NCBI GenBank assembly: GCA_025765615.1 | Contig: JAIVFJ010000405.1 | Span: forward strand, 1 to 46,504 | Reading direction: 5' to 3' | DNA: 46,504 nt | Origin: Zopfochytrium polystomum | Lineage: Eukaryota > Chytridiomycota > Chytridiomycetes > Chytridiales > Chytridiaceae | Part shown: positions 1 to 11,087 of the stretch, in pieces | Layout of the letters: every line of letters starts with the position of its first letter | Position numbering within the stretch: the stretch's first letter is position 1 | The notes under the pieces: model-generated | What the model was told of the DNA's origin: nothing | Database searches by the model: none | What the model saw: the letters and a program-made list of their open reading frames with translations, nothing else | Translations under genes and position numbers: made by a program

Positions 1-120
1 CATCGACCTCGTTGAAAGCCCAGTGATCGGCGAGCGCAGCTGCGATTGTCGGCGCCAGTCTCGGCGCCAACATGGGCGGGCCGAGGTTGCCGGTGGCGTG
101 AAAGCAGGCGGCACGATCCT
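1..120 (-). CDS. possible internal exon of an unidentified gene (left-truncated)
   Basis: On the minus strand a pyrimidine-rich stretch ends in a CAG at about 121. It is followed by an open frame of about 40 codons that runs off the window edge. The frame contains an ATG at 73-71 and reads ATGNLGPPMLAPRLAPTIA near its middle. Composition and codon choice look coding, but I do not recognise a family. The ATG could be a true start, or the segment could be an internal exon. No upstream exon was found between 121 and 650. Confidence 0.28.
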
Positions 121-650
121 GTCGGAAAGAAGCATGTCGCGATCGCACCACAGCCACTTTCAAAACCCGACCCCACAAAATTTGCTCCAATCGGTTTCGG
201 TCTTGACGTGAAATTTCGCAACAGGGGGCATGTGTTGTGGAATGTGGCACAAGTTTGGTCCCGGGCGGATACGCAACCGGAGGGCCGCAGACTTAGAATC
301 ATTATTCTAAACTAACACCAGCAAAAGCAACGATTAGGGCAGAAAAGATACTCAAAAGAAAGCTCTGGCAGAATGTCCAGACCCCTCCAGGAGCTTCATT
401 TGGCCATTGGTTCTGTGCGGTCTGCTTCACGGCGGAAGGGATTTCAGTGACAGGAAAACATCTCTCGTCTCTCATTTGATGTTGGAAGGTGTAATAAAGT
501 TGCGATGCAGACATTTTGGTTTGTGTCTCCGTGTCCTTGTTTCCTAAATTGGATAAGCTTGTTCCCCTTCCATCACGAAACCGTTTGGTTCTTCTGCAAC
601 AAAAAAACGATCCTGTTCTGGATCATACAGCTTCTGGCCCTTGTAGAAAT
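121..650. other. intergenic, no gene seen
   Basis: About 530 bases with only short overlapping frames and no recognisable protein. It lies downstream of the stop codon of the ABC ATPase gene and should hold its 3' UTR and terminator. Confidence 0.5.
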
Positions 651-3010
651 TCAAATTGTGCTTTGGCCTACCACCTTCAGACCACGTAACCTATTAATGG
701 CGCCAGCCATTTCCAGCTTCCTTGGACGGGCGAAATTCCCCTCGGGATGATCGAATCCGCCAACATTGGCGATGCCGCCTTCTCTATCCCACACCTCCTC
801 TATACACTTCACCGCCTCGGCGAGAGTCAAAGGACCGCGAGCCCCGCCTCGTCGGTCACGTAAGTAATGCAGCGACTCAAGGATGCATCTTGCTTGCGAA
901 GGATGGACAAGCTGCTCCAGCCCAGAGAGGTCAACGTCGACGCCAGAGAACGTGACCATGTTGGTCCGGCGAGCAGATGACTTCGCTCCACGAAATGAAG
1001 TCGTCGGAGCCCACGGCGTTCCTGAGCCATCAGGTTCTGAAGCTTCCTCGCTTTGGCCACCTGGAAGCACGAATGATCTTGATGCAACACTTCCGAACGG
1101 TCGATCTGGTATAAGTAAGAACGAATAAGCTCGGCGGCTGGGCTGTGAATTACCTGCACTATCGTCTTTAAGGGCTACCGGAACCGCCGTGGCAATCTCT
1201 TTCGCCTTTGCTGTAACATCTCTGCAAAAGTAATGATAGATGTCAGGGGAGGACGAGTAGTTTTCGAATGCCTCACTTTGCGACATAGCTGTCCATCGAG
1301 ATTACGTTGTGCGCAACATCCAAATAACTGCCGCACCCTCCAACAACCAATATTGAAGAGACTGCCTTGTCTCGGTACAGCGATCGTATTTTTGAAATGA
1401 GGGGGGTTATTGGTTCCTTGTCCTTGCTAACAAGCATTTCCATTCGGCGATCACGAACAAGGAAATTGGTGGCGCAAGTGTCCTCATCGAAAAGAAGACC
1501 ACGACATCCCACTTCCAAGGCTTCTTGAATGTTCGCGGCCATACTTGTCGATCCACTGGCATCTTGACTGCTAAAGGACACCGTATCTTTTCCGAAAGGG
1601 AGGTTGGAAATAAAAGGTGTGATGTTCACACTTGACACATTTCTAATGACTGAGACAATGAGTTTGTTTGCTCAGAGAGGCCGGAACAGACTGCACCTTC
1701 CGTCCTCTGCCCGCACTTTTAGCGTATCAATGTCCGTGCAGACGAATTCACGACCGTCCCCAGGGATGTGATTATATATGCCAAACTGTAGAGCCTCTAG
1801 CAGCGTGCTCTTACCATGGAAGCCACCACCAACGATAAGCGTGATTCCTCGAGGAATACCTTCAACCAATTAGATGACTGCAATGAATAAAAAGAGTACT
1901 GGTTTCTCACCCATTCCTCGAATCTTCCCCCTATTGGGAAGCACGAATTCTTTTTCAAGCGATGGTGGTGATCGAAACGCCACCACTCCCTGCCCAACCA
2001 TCGGTATGTCAGAATCACCCGATTGGCGAGGGAGAACTGCTCCATTAGCGACGAAAGCAAGCAGGCCACGCTCTCGCAATCTTTTGCGGAGCTCGTCTTG
2101 GTCTTCAACGGAAAGAATAAACTTCTCGAGGTCTGAGCGGTCGAGCGAGCGAAGTTGCAGCGTTTTCTCCGCAACGGAGACGACTTGCCGTGTCAGTAGA
2201 TCGGCAGCCTGTTGGCCGAGAATGCTGCGACCTGCTCATGCTGTTGAGTTGTTACCTCCAAGCATGATTCTGGGTACCTTGTGCTGGAAGTGCAACTGTA
2301 AATCGCGCTTCAACGTACTCTTCGTTTGCAAGTACGGAGGATCGCTCAATAACTTGCTGCCCCGGCTTGTCAATGTTGATATCAGCGCCTTTGCTTCCGT
2401 GCCATCCCGACCCACTGTTCGCAACGTCAAGCTTGTTGCTGTGGACATACTGCCAGAATTTGCGCGTCAAATAATCTTCAAGCGCAACTTTTCTGCATGA
2501 AGTGTTTGTCAATCGTTCAAATTCGGCCGCAGAAAAGTGCAACGGACCTGGTCTTGGTTCGGAACAGCTCAGGAGGAAAGCAAGCCAGAGACTGAGGCAC
2601 ACGGATGCGCAAGCGCGACGGTGGGGCGAACGGGTCAGATTGAACGTGATCAATGAACAGGATCATGCGGTTTTCAAAGACATACGGTCCTGAGTAGAAA
2701 CCGTTCAGGAACAACAAAGCAGGAAAATGGGGCGCATACCTTTAAGTGATTTCAGCCGCCCGTATGAATCACGATCCATTTGCAATAGAGCCGCTTCGAG
2801 CTGTTCAACCGTCTTCAACGCCGCTGGCGAGCTATCTTCGGAGCCTTCCCACGCGTTGTTCGATCGGGAGGGAGGCCGGTTGTATCCATAGCCACTACCG
2901 CCACCGCGCATGGGGCCACCTCCTCCGCCTCTGCCCCCGCCTCTCCCACCGCCGCGTCCACCACCTCCATATTTCTCTCGGTAATAAGCTCCGCGGCCCC
3001 TCCCGCTCAT
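651..3010 (-). CDS. predicted ABC-class ATPase (PF09818 type), 8 exons
   Basis: Model: exons 3010-2740, 2689-2548, 2492-2278, 2231-1911, 1859-1697, 1642-1277, 1221-1154 and 1105-651. The sum is 2001 nt, giving 666 aa; introns are 46-55 nt. The N-terminus (residues 2-60) is Gly/Arg-rich with RGG-like repeats. A Walker A motif GGGFHGKST sits at 327-335 and an ABC signature-like DASGSTS at 398-404. A Walker B-like LLFDEDT lies at 420-426, and ILVVGGCGSYLDVAH follows further on. The C-terminal part contains LEQLVHPSQARCI. This order and wording match the predicted ABC-class ATPase family PF09818, which is common in bacteria and present in some fungi. Its biochemical role is not established. There are no membrane segments, so it is a soluble ATPase. 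The ATG at 3010 was chosen because the RGG tract follows it directly. The RGG tract suggests RNA contact, but that is inference. Confidence 0.9.
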
Positions 3011-3633
3011 TGCAGCTGCAAGCCTGTTTAATGAAGTGACTCGACAGAAGCTCGGCACTCGATGAGAGGAGAATAGGAGGAGCAGAATCTCGAAGGCGGT
3101 TTAAGGCAGAGTTTCCGTTCGCTTGACGGCTGGACAGTACGGTTAAAACAAAACGGAGATGAAGCATGACGTCAAGAACGGGCGGTGGGCACACGAAAGA
3201 AATTTGGTTTACAATGGGCGAGCCGTTTGTCCCATTCTTCCTGCTCTCCCGGTGCCGAGCACTTCAACCAGAGCCTTCCCACAACCAGAGAGCACGAGCC
3301 CCATATGAAGACACAGCGCTCAATACTTCAAAAGATGTTGTCCTTTACCCCTGCTGGATCTGAAAACCCTCCGTGTCGGGAAGTCCTAAATTGGCGCATA
3401 TTGCGCAAATCCGATCGCATAGAATATTCGCTCGCATCGCGCTAGTCTCGAAGTTTCCAACAGTTTCCTTTTTCTACGATCGCCGAGGCTGTGTCGTTCA
3501 ATGTTGGGCGGAGCGCACGATGAAGGCTGAGGGGCACTGCTAACCTGTGTGGGAGATGAACCTTGTCAAAATCGAAGATGTCCAAAATGCATTTATTCTG
3601 CCCGGACATGATTCAGAGCACCCACTATATCCA
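3011..3633. promoter_or_regulatory. intergenic between ABC ATPase 5' end and M28 3' end
   Basis: About 620 bases between two minus-strand genes. It holds the promoter of the ATPase and the 3' end of the peptidase. No open frame resembling a protein and no clear TATA element were seen. Confidence 0.4.
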
Positions 3634-5301
3634 CTAATAAAGGCTCATCTCGACTGCGAAAGCCAAAGCCAGCTTCGAAAACCTGGCTACATGTTCAAAG
3701 GAGACGTGAGAGACATCGTCGTCTGTGGTATGAATGCTGGAGGTAGAAGAGGAATTACAGTTAGCATTTCACGGCATCGTGGCAAATCATTACATCCTCG
3801 TCATTCTTTTCATTTTTGAGCTAACTTACAAGGGCGAGTGGTCATCAAACTCAGTCTCGAAAGTGAACACAGCTGGGTACCCCGCCTTTGTCCATGTCGC
3901 ATGATCCGAGCAAGTGTATCTTGAAGGTTGTGTGAACCGAAGTACAAGTGGGTACATAAAATGGAAAGGTCCTCACCCGCACTTCGTCTGCGTCCACTTA
4001 ACATCCGAGTAGGCCTCAATCAGGACTTTCAAAAAATCTGTCAACTTTGCATCAACGAAATCCGTAACAATAGCGATAGTTTCGGGTTTATCCGGGGCAA
4101 GGTAGCCTGTCATGTCCGAGTGGAACACGCCAAAGACAGGAACGTCGGATTCCTTGTAGGAAGCAACAACCTTCTGGGAGCCCAAAAGGCCGCCTTCCTC
4201 GCCAGCGTACCAGTGGAATTCAATGGTACGCTTGGGAACAAAGCCTGAGGTGACCAGGACCCGGAATGTTTCAAAGATTGTTGCAGAGCCGGAACCTAGT
4301 GACAGCCGACAAAAGTAGGAGATCAGAGGTTGGCGTGAACTGCGAACAGGGCATACCGTCATCGTCGGCCCCGGGACTCTGACCGAACCACGGATTCCAC
4401 TGGTTCACCGCTGCACAAAAGGTTGATACTGCAGTCGCGCCTGACAAGACGTACGGACTTACAATCAAGGTGCGCCGAAATGACCACGATAGGGGCATCG
4501 GGGTCCTTGCCCTCGATTCTGGCAATCACCGACGACTGAGGCCACGGATGGTCGAACTGCGTGACAGAAACTTTGATGCCGCCTCCGGCCTTTTTGGACA
4601 CCCTCTGGACCTTTCCAAAAATCCACTCCGAGGCTTTCGCGCCAGAGGTAGACTGGTAGTACCGAGTCTTGAAGGATGAAGACAACTCCGTGAGCCAGGA
4701 GGTCAGCGATGGAATAGAGACGTTGGAAGCTAGTAGTTCAACTGTAGATTGGTGGGAAACCTCTTTGGGAAGGTCTGATGCATTGTTACAAACAGAGTGT
4801 CAAGCGGACAAAAGAGAGGTGTCGAGGCTTACCGCTGCCAGTGCGAGCCTTCCGCGAGGCGAGCGACTCCAGATCCTGGTCGGTGACATCCATAAAGTGC
4901 ACCTTCCTGCGAATAAGGCTCAAGATCTGTCCATCGGGGGTTAAGTAATGAACAAATTTCTTTCCCCCGAGACGCTGCATCGCCCGCTGCACCTGGTCTT
5001 CGGCCATCCAGCGCTCATCGGACTCGCTCAGCGCGATGCGACGAAATCCTTGCTTGACCATCCACGCTGTGTCGTCCCCATTCATCGCAATTACCGAGTC
5101 GATCGCGTTCGCGAGAGGAGCGACTCCTCCGTCTTCGTGAAGCCACGGCCGTTCGCCACTAAGCTGCCCTTGCTTTGCATGGATGTAGAGGCGAAGAGCA
5201 CTGTGGAAGGTCTGGGCGGCGCAAAAAAAAAAGAAACCACTAATGACTGCGAACGCGGCTGCTTGTCTGGCGGTCACTGCCTCACTGCGCGGACCAGCCA
5301 T
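3634..5301 (-). CDS. M28 family leucine aminopeptidase-type zinc metallopeptidase, 6 exons
   Basis: Exons 5301-4833, 4774-4463, 4410-4357, 4295-3977, 3919-3830 and 3736-3634 sum to 1347 nt, giving 448 aa. Residues about 14-30 ([17 protein letters not shown]) form a signal peptide or signal anchor, so the enzyme should act in the secretory path or outside the cell. The M28 dizinc centre is complete: H258 in SAHLDS, D277 in GADDDG, E311/E312 in AGEEGG, D339 in FHSDMTGY and H417 in IHTTDD. The sequence [11 protein letters not shown] (384 onwards) carries the cysteine pair typical of Lap/Aeromonas-type leucine aminopeptidases. It should remove N-terminal residues from peptides. The start is the first ATG preceding the hydrophobic segment; the frame stays open upstream but that part is low-complexity. 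The intron set gives a continuous family match with no broken motif. Confidence 0.92.
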
Positions 5302-7405
5302 GACGTCAAGGCAGAATCTTTCTCCCGCGCGACCACCAGGTCGCCCCGCCAAGCTCCAGCAACAGCGCCTCCGCCACCCCCCGCGAGGTACTCGCGCCGC
5401 CGTTGCCGCCAGCCCGTCCGAGCCGCCGCCGCCGCCGCCAATGTGGATGTGGTGGTCGGATCCGGCTGCCACGCCAATGTGGATGCCGATGCTGCTGTCC
5501 GACGCCCGCGCGCAGTTCGTTTGAAAGCCCAGCAGCAGCTCCAGGAGGCATTAGGAACGACTCTGGCGAAGAAGAGCTGCCGCCGCCGGCGCGTGGATTG
5601 CGGCGCTGACCTTTCCGTATATGGTTGCCCGCGGCGGGGGGGTTGGATGTGGGTTTGAGGGGGGCGCACATGAAAGGCGGCGAGCGCGAAATCGGGTTTT
5701 GGCGTCAACAGCACATGGTGGGGGGTCGAAATCGTGTGTTTTTATACACAGTTAGTAAACACTGATCGTGATCGGCGTGCCGTCGCGCTCGGTTGCTGGG
5801 AGTGGGTATTGCGAGGCGGGGAGGGTGGTAAGGGTCTTGCTCACCAGCACCGCGGCGTCGCCCGCAAACTTGACGATCGACCCCAAATCGTCCTGACGAT
5901 GGTGTCGAACACTTCGTTCACGGCGTCCCGCAGCTTAGCGGCTCCGTCGGCGCCGTGAGTCTCGAGGAGGCTCGTCGTGCCAAGTGCCTGTGCGGTCCAT
6001 TGCTACGCCGGTGTACCATTGCGTGACGGGGCGCACGCTCCCGCCACCACTGCAGGACCGCCACGTACCTGTTGCTGGCGACGAGTGATGGCGGCTCTGC
6101 GTCGCCACCCCCCCACCGAAGTGCTGCTCCCCACAGTACTGCGGGCTGCACCCCGTCACTGGATGCCGTCCGGGAGGGGGGAGGAGGAGCAGGAGGAGGA
6201 GGTGGCGGAACCAGAGGTGGTCCAGGTAGCCGCGGAGGGAGTCTGGGAGCACGGCGGGGAGGGCGGCGCGAAGACGGACCGACGGCCCACAGGTGAGGTG
6301 GCGGTGGACTGCCCGCCACGCTTGCCTGTCACACACGCGCGCCCGTTCCCAGTGCTGCTCTCTGGCGCTGATTCCCTGACCTCCGAGTGGCCATTTGACC
6401 AAAGCACTGCTGCCATGGTCACTTTGACTGGACAGAGGGTGAGCGGGCAGCAGTGAGTGCCAATGGGGGCTGGTCAATCAGAAGTTTGGAAGTACAGCGA
6501 GCCAGATAGGGTTTGGGAGCCCTGGACTAAGAGGCTCGAGAAGGGTCAAAAATTGGACATGAACAACCTTCAACCTTTGGTGACCAATCCTTGCACGACA
6601 TTAACAGTATTTCCATAGTTTAATCCAGCTCCCCCCCCCTATCTCGTAGCGAGGTGTTAAGGCGTTGCCTTCCTATATCTTATTAATTTTTTTCAGCGAA
6701 TTGATGAAGGGGATCGGGAATCGGCGGTTCAATTGTGGCCAATCCCTTCTGGGCGGGTGTCGGTTCCTGCCCGCAAATCGAATAGTTCATAAGCAGATGT
6801 CCTGAAAGTACAAAAGAGAGAACGACAGCTTTCTTCTCGCGAGGCCGCACAACGAGATAGCATTCTTCCTTTTCGAATTGCTTCGACGATTGAAGCACAA
6901 AAAGAGAAAGTTGTGATAGCATTATTTGTTCGGTGGTTCGTCTTTGGTGGGGGGTGGGTGGGAGTTCCACCCCAGCACGGAAAAGGAAAGGAAATCGAGT
7001 GCATGAGACACATGCGACCGACCCACCCACCCACGGACGGAAAACGGAAAACGAAAGTGTTTTTCCGCCTTCATTCGACGACGACAATTTTTCGCTGTCT
7101 CTGTCTCTGTCTCTGTTTGCTATCGCTCCTCTCTGAACGTGTGACTGACTGTCCGGTTCCACCACCAAATTGAAAGCGAGGTCCGCCCTACATCGGCGAG
7201 TTTGGGGGCAGCCGACTCTCTGTCTCTCTCCCTGCCTGCCACACCCGTTTCCGCCCCCGTCTGGCTGGCTGTACGTGTTGTGCGAGGAGGGCAAACAGAA
7301 ATAGGGAAAATTTTTCAATGCTGCTTAACCCAGCCTCGTTTGCAACAAATAATATAATAAAACAACAACAAGAAGAAAAGAACGACAAAGATTTGCAATC
7401 CCATA
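5302..7405. other. GC-rich spacer with simple repeats
   Basis: About 2.1 kb between the peptidase and the first transcription factor. Six GCC triplets lie at 5422-5439, a CTGTCT run near 7100 and CCAC runs near 7020. Many long open frames occur on both strands here, but they are Pro/Arg/Ala-rich by-products of GC content. The only protein-like signal is the cyclase fragment annotated separately. The right part should contain the promoter of the transcription factor starting at 7406. Confidence 0.45.
5840..6290 (-). pseudogene. relic of a class III (soluble adenylyl-type) nucleotidyl cyclase
   Basis: On the minus strand, 5990-5893 reads TTSLLETHGADGAAKLRDAV then NEVFDTIV. After a one-base slip in a G-run at about 5880-5884, the next frame reads GSIVKFAGDAAVLV (5882-5840). 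Such cyclases typically carry an SLLE/HGA helix followed by GGxIVKFAGDA. Further upstream, near 6205-6290, LRAALPAVLPDSLRGYLDHL resembles the N-terminal region of such proteins. A GTGAGC donor follows the KFAGDA segment, but no next exon is found before the peptidase gene. The metal-binding segment normally preceding the helix (FxDISGFT) is absent. It is either a decayed gene piece or a gene damaged by sequence errors; no functional cyclase can be encoded here. Confidence 0.4.
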
Positions 7406-10400
7406 ATGATCAATGCCGTTGTTGCCACCCGCGGCAACGAGGGGGCCGAAGGTGGCGCAAGAGCCGGCGACCGCAACGGCGTCCTCCTCTCCTCGACCAC
7501 TTTCGACTCTGCCTGGGCTGATCCGGGACCGGCTTCTTCGGTCCATGCCGCAACCGTCCCCACCGCACCCGCACGAGGAGCAAACCACCGCCGACCCCCC
7601 TCAGTCTCGAAACCCACCAAAGCCAAAGTGAGGACAAAGCCGAACGGTCCGGCGCGAAGGTGCACAGCTCTGGTTGCGTCCCCTCCCCCCCCCTTACTCC
7701 AGAATGTGAAAATGCGAGCTGTCCAACTGACTTTCCAATTCCAAGGTCTTGCGAGACCTGCCGAAAGCGAAAGATTCGCTGCGACGGCGTCCGTCCGACG
7801 TGCGGATTCTGCCTCCAGAAAATGGCCGTACCGTGCGTGTTCGAGAGCTCCAAGAACCGCGTCGAAGACGACCTGGCTCGCCAGTTTGAGGCCGAGCGAC
7901 GCAGACGCCGCATGTTCGACGGGAGCAACGACGCAGACCGCCCAGCCAAGAAGAGGAGCAAGCTAACGCCTGGACTCAACGCGGCAGCGGCAACCGTCGC
8001 AACTTCCATTACAGCCGCCTCTGCAGCGCCGACGCCGCTCCTGCTCCTGGAGGAGCAGCAGGTCACGCATCTTTTAACTCCGATACCAGTGGGTCCGGCC
8101 AGCTGCTTCGGCTTTGGAATGCGCATTGGCGGTGAACAATCACCAGCGACGTGGCGGGCTGCACCAGAAAAGCTGGAGCAGGGAGAGCTTTCGTTCAACC
8201 ACCGCCCGTCCTCGTCGTTCGGCGGTAGTGTCCCCCCTTTGGCCTCACCTTCGCTTTCGGTCCAAACAACTCCGCTGCCACCGAAACCGATCGATTGGGA
8301 CGATCCCGACCACCGGCGCCCCGGCTCCGCCCCTGGCGAACAGTACGCCTTGGCCGTGATGTACTTCAAATTTTCAACGTTCTCTGCCGTTTACCTCCAC
8401 AGAAGGAGCATTCTGAAAAACTTTGGATCCATCAACCCTTTGCTACGGTACTCTCATTCAATTCTTGGTTCAACTATATTTAACACAAACGTTGGGCTGC
8501 GTCGCATTCGCAGATTGGCAATTTGTGCAGTGGGAGCGTTGACACCACTGACGAGTGCTTTGAGCAATGATGTATCGGAGTGGTATTACGAACGAGCGTT
8601 GTCTTTGACCGTATCCGCGATGGATGCCCCAACAATCGAGACCTTTCAAAGCTTAATGCTACTTATTGAAGTTGCTTCAGGCGAGCGAGTGACATTCTTT
8701 TCTTCCAGAAACGAGCAGGAGATAACGCGCTTTCAACGTCTTTCACAGCTACTGGACTGCGTTCGACGTGGTGGGGGCGTGTTCGACTTGCCGCTTCATT
8801 GGTGCGTAGCAGCCATCATCACTTGAGAATAAATTCTAACTTTGGCGAGACAGGCAATCACGTTGAATCTGAATATCGACCCGGATCTTCTTCCACCCAG
8901 TGAGCTGGCAGAAGGGACTTGGTTGGAAAAGGAGACGAGGCGAAGGTGCTGGTGGGCATTCTACTTGGTGGAGCGAAGTACGTGCATACTTTCCGTCCAC
9001 GCGATTCAATTGAAAGCGACTGATCCATTTTCACCAGCTTTGGCAGACACATTTTTTCAAGCTTCGCTCATCAGTAATAACATTTGCTCAGTGCAGCCCA
9101 TGTGCTCCGACGAAGTATGGTTCAGCCCAAAGGACCCCGCAAGTCTGGAGCATTTATACGAATCCACACGCAGTCCTCGAGCTAACCTGTTCACGTTCCG
9201 GATCAAGCTGAGCAGCCTTTGGAACGAAATCGCCGTGTGCGCGAGTCCAGAGCCATTATATCAAGTGGACATTGAAGCGGTACGGATGACCGAGAGACGC
9301 CTTGAACAAGAACTCGATGAATACCGTAAATCGTTTCCGTCGGAATTCTCCGTGCACCTAAACGAAGATTGGATTTTCGAGACACAGGACACGGACCAGT
9401 ATCAGTTCCACTCCATTATCAATCAGTTCATTTCATACCACGGTGGTCGCTGCCATCTAATGCGACGCCGGTCTCTTGTGCATTTGCGGGAAGTGTCGGC
9501 CTCGCTCGCTGGCTCGAGGCTGGCCCCGGACGAAGAGAATCGCGCCGCACTGCAAAAGGGCCTCGCATCTGCCGTGGCGATTGGAAGGCTCCTTTCACTC
9601 CTCTTGAAGTCCCCTGGCGCCATCCAGCGCTTCCCAATTTTCCTCACATTGCCCATCATCCAAGGATGCACCATGCTCCTGATGGCCGACGGCCTCGTCC
9701 CAGCCTTTACCTCGGGCACCCCCGCAGGGCTCGACGCGTCTCCCGTGACGGGTGCGGATATTGTCCCAGCCGAGCTGCCCAAGCTGATTGACAGCTACAT
9801 CCAGCTGCTACGCACGCTCGGCGGCCGGAACCGCGCCATCAACAACCTCGCCGGGGTCTTCGAGCAGTTCCGCGCGTGCGAATGGAACGACCTCGAGAAG
9901 CTGTGCAACGACCCTGCAAAGCTTCTGAGCGTCGACTATATGGGCGACGGCAGCGAGCCGGACCTGGACTCGATCGGGCCGTGGCAGCGGCGCGTCAGGA
10001 TGCTGTCGACCGTCGCGAGAGAGTTTCTGTCGGGCCTGCGAGCTGCGCGCGAAATCAGCAGCCGCATGACACCGCCGCAGCCGCCTGTCGTGGTGCCGCG
10101 CGTCCCGGGAGGAAAAGTGAGCAGGGCGCTGATGGCGTCTTTGAATTGGGCGGACCTTGTGGAACAGCAGCACCAGCAACAGCACCAGCCGAGCGGAAGT
10201 CGCTTCCTCCCAAGCCCTCTGGTTGCCGTTCCGTCGACTGTGTCCGACGCTGCTTCTTTCTCTTCGTCGCCGGAGTTGTTTGGTTCTGACGGCGGGGCTG
10301 AAGCAGAAAGCACTGGATCTGATTCTTGGTTTGACAGCGAGGCACCGTTGGCAGATAATCCCGATGACGGAGACAACGCCATGGTGCTCTTGGACTGGCT

Positions 10401-10428
10401 ATTCTCTTCCGAGCAGTCCGTTCTATGA
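7406..10428 (+). CDS. Zn(II)2Cys6 transcription factor, array copy 1, 6 exons
   Basis: Exons 7406-7659, 7746-8447, 8514-8680, 8719-8801, 8854-8977 and 9038-10428 sum to 2721 nt, giving 906 aa. The binuclear zinc cluster has cysteines at 87, 90, 97, 104, 107 and 115 (CETCRKRKIRCDG core) and is followed by a basic LARQFEAERRRRR linker. The middle resembles the fungal-specific transcription factor domain, with PGSAPGEQYALAVMYFKFS, LNLNIDPDLLP and ETRRRCWWAFYLVER. The protein ends in ADNPDDGDNAMVLLDWLF, a likely activation tail. Gln-rich and Ser-rich stretches lie at about 815-860. The start at 7406 follows from a phase-2 GTGCAC donor that joins ...GPARR to SCETC. The third intron appears to be a 38-nt GC-AG intron; a 20-nt GT-AG reading is also in frame. 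It should be a nuclear DNA-binding regulator with unknown targets. Confidence 0.88.
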
Positions 10429-11087
10429 TGCTTTTGCCCGGGCTTTTTGAAAATGAAAAGTCTCGATTTACACCCTCAAGTTAGAATCCATTTCCCCATT
10501 GAGCCCCACTCGTTCAGCACCTGTAAACTGACCTGCACTTGCGATGCAATAAACCTTTTGTCGTGCCCATTTCTGTCGTTGGCTTTGTAGGTACTTCGAT
10601 TTTCGCTTCCTGGCTCCTTTACTCGCGTCGTGTGCGGGGTTTGCGTGCCCGTCAAGACCGTGGGTGGGGTCACACCGCGTAGCGCCCACATTGAGTTGGA
10701 GAGGAAAAGGCGATGCAGGATGACGTTTCCCGGTGCCGCCTACGTTGTGTCTTTTTTTCCGTTCAATCCCGGCGCCTTCTTCATTTGGAAAGTTGGGGAT
10801 ATCAAAAAAAAAGAATCGAAAATTGGAAGAACATGGAGAGAAAAAAAGAAAAAGAAAAAATAGGAAAAACGAATAAAAAACAACGGACCTCGTCGTCGGT
10901 TCCGTTCACCCAATGTCCGTCGCTCCGCTGCCGCCCCTCGACGACACCACCCACGCCCTCGGAGGCGTCTCCATCGACGACGACGACCGCCTGCCGCCAC
11001 CACCCCCCCCGCCACCCCGCCGCAGCCGCCGCAGCCGACCACGAAGATGGCGACGGCGGGGACGAAGTTGGCGGTGCCCCACTCTCT
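10429..11087. promoter_or_regulatory. intergenic between array copies 1 and 2
   Basis: About 660 bases holding the 3' end of copy 1 and the promoter of copy 2. The right half has A-rich runs (10805-10865) followed by a C-rich, Pro/His-coding stretch that could belong to a longer N-terminus of copy 2. Confidence 0.4.

Noticed and set aside
5243..5714. Several long overlapping open frames on both strands
   Set aside because: They are Arg/Pro/Ala-rich frames produced by GCC repeats and high GC, with no family similarity and mutual overlap.
5918..6477. Long plus- and minus-strand frames as independent genes
   Set aside because: Only short pieces resemble a cyclase, and they lie in different frames. 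The full frames themselves match nothing.
7660..7745. GTG at 7660 as the start of transcription factor copy 1
   Set aside because: GTGCAC at this site is better read as a splice donor. Joining the upstream ATG exon to the zinc cluster keeps phase and a motif shared with copy 2.
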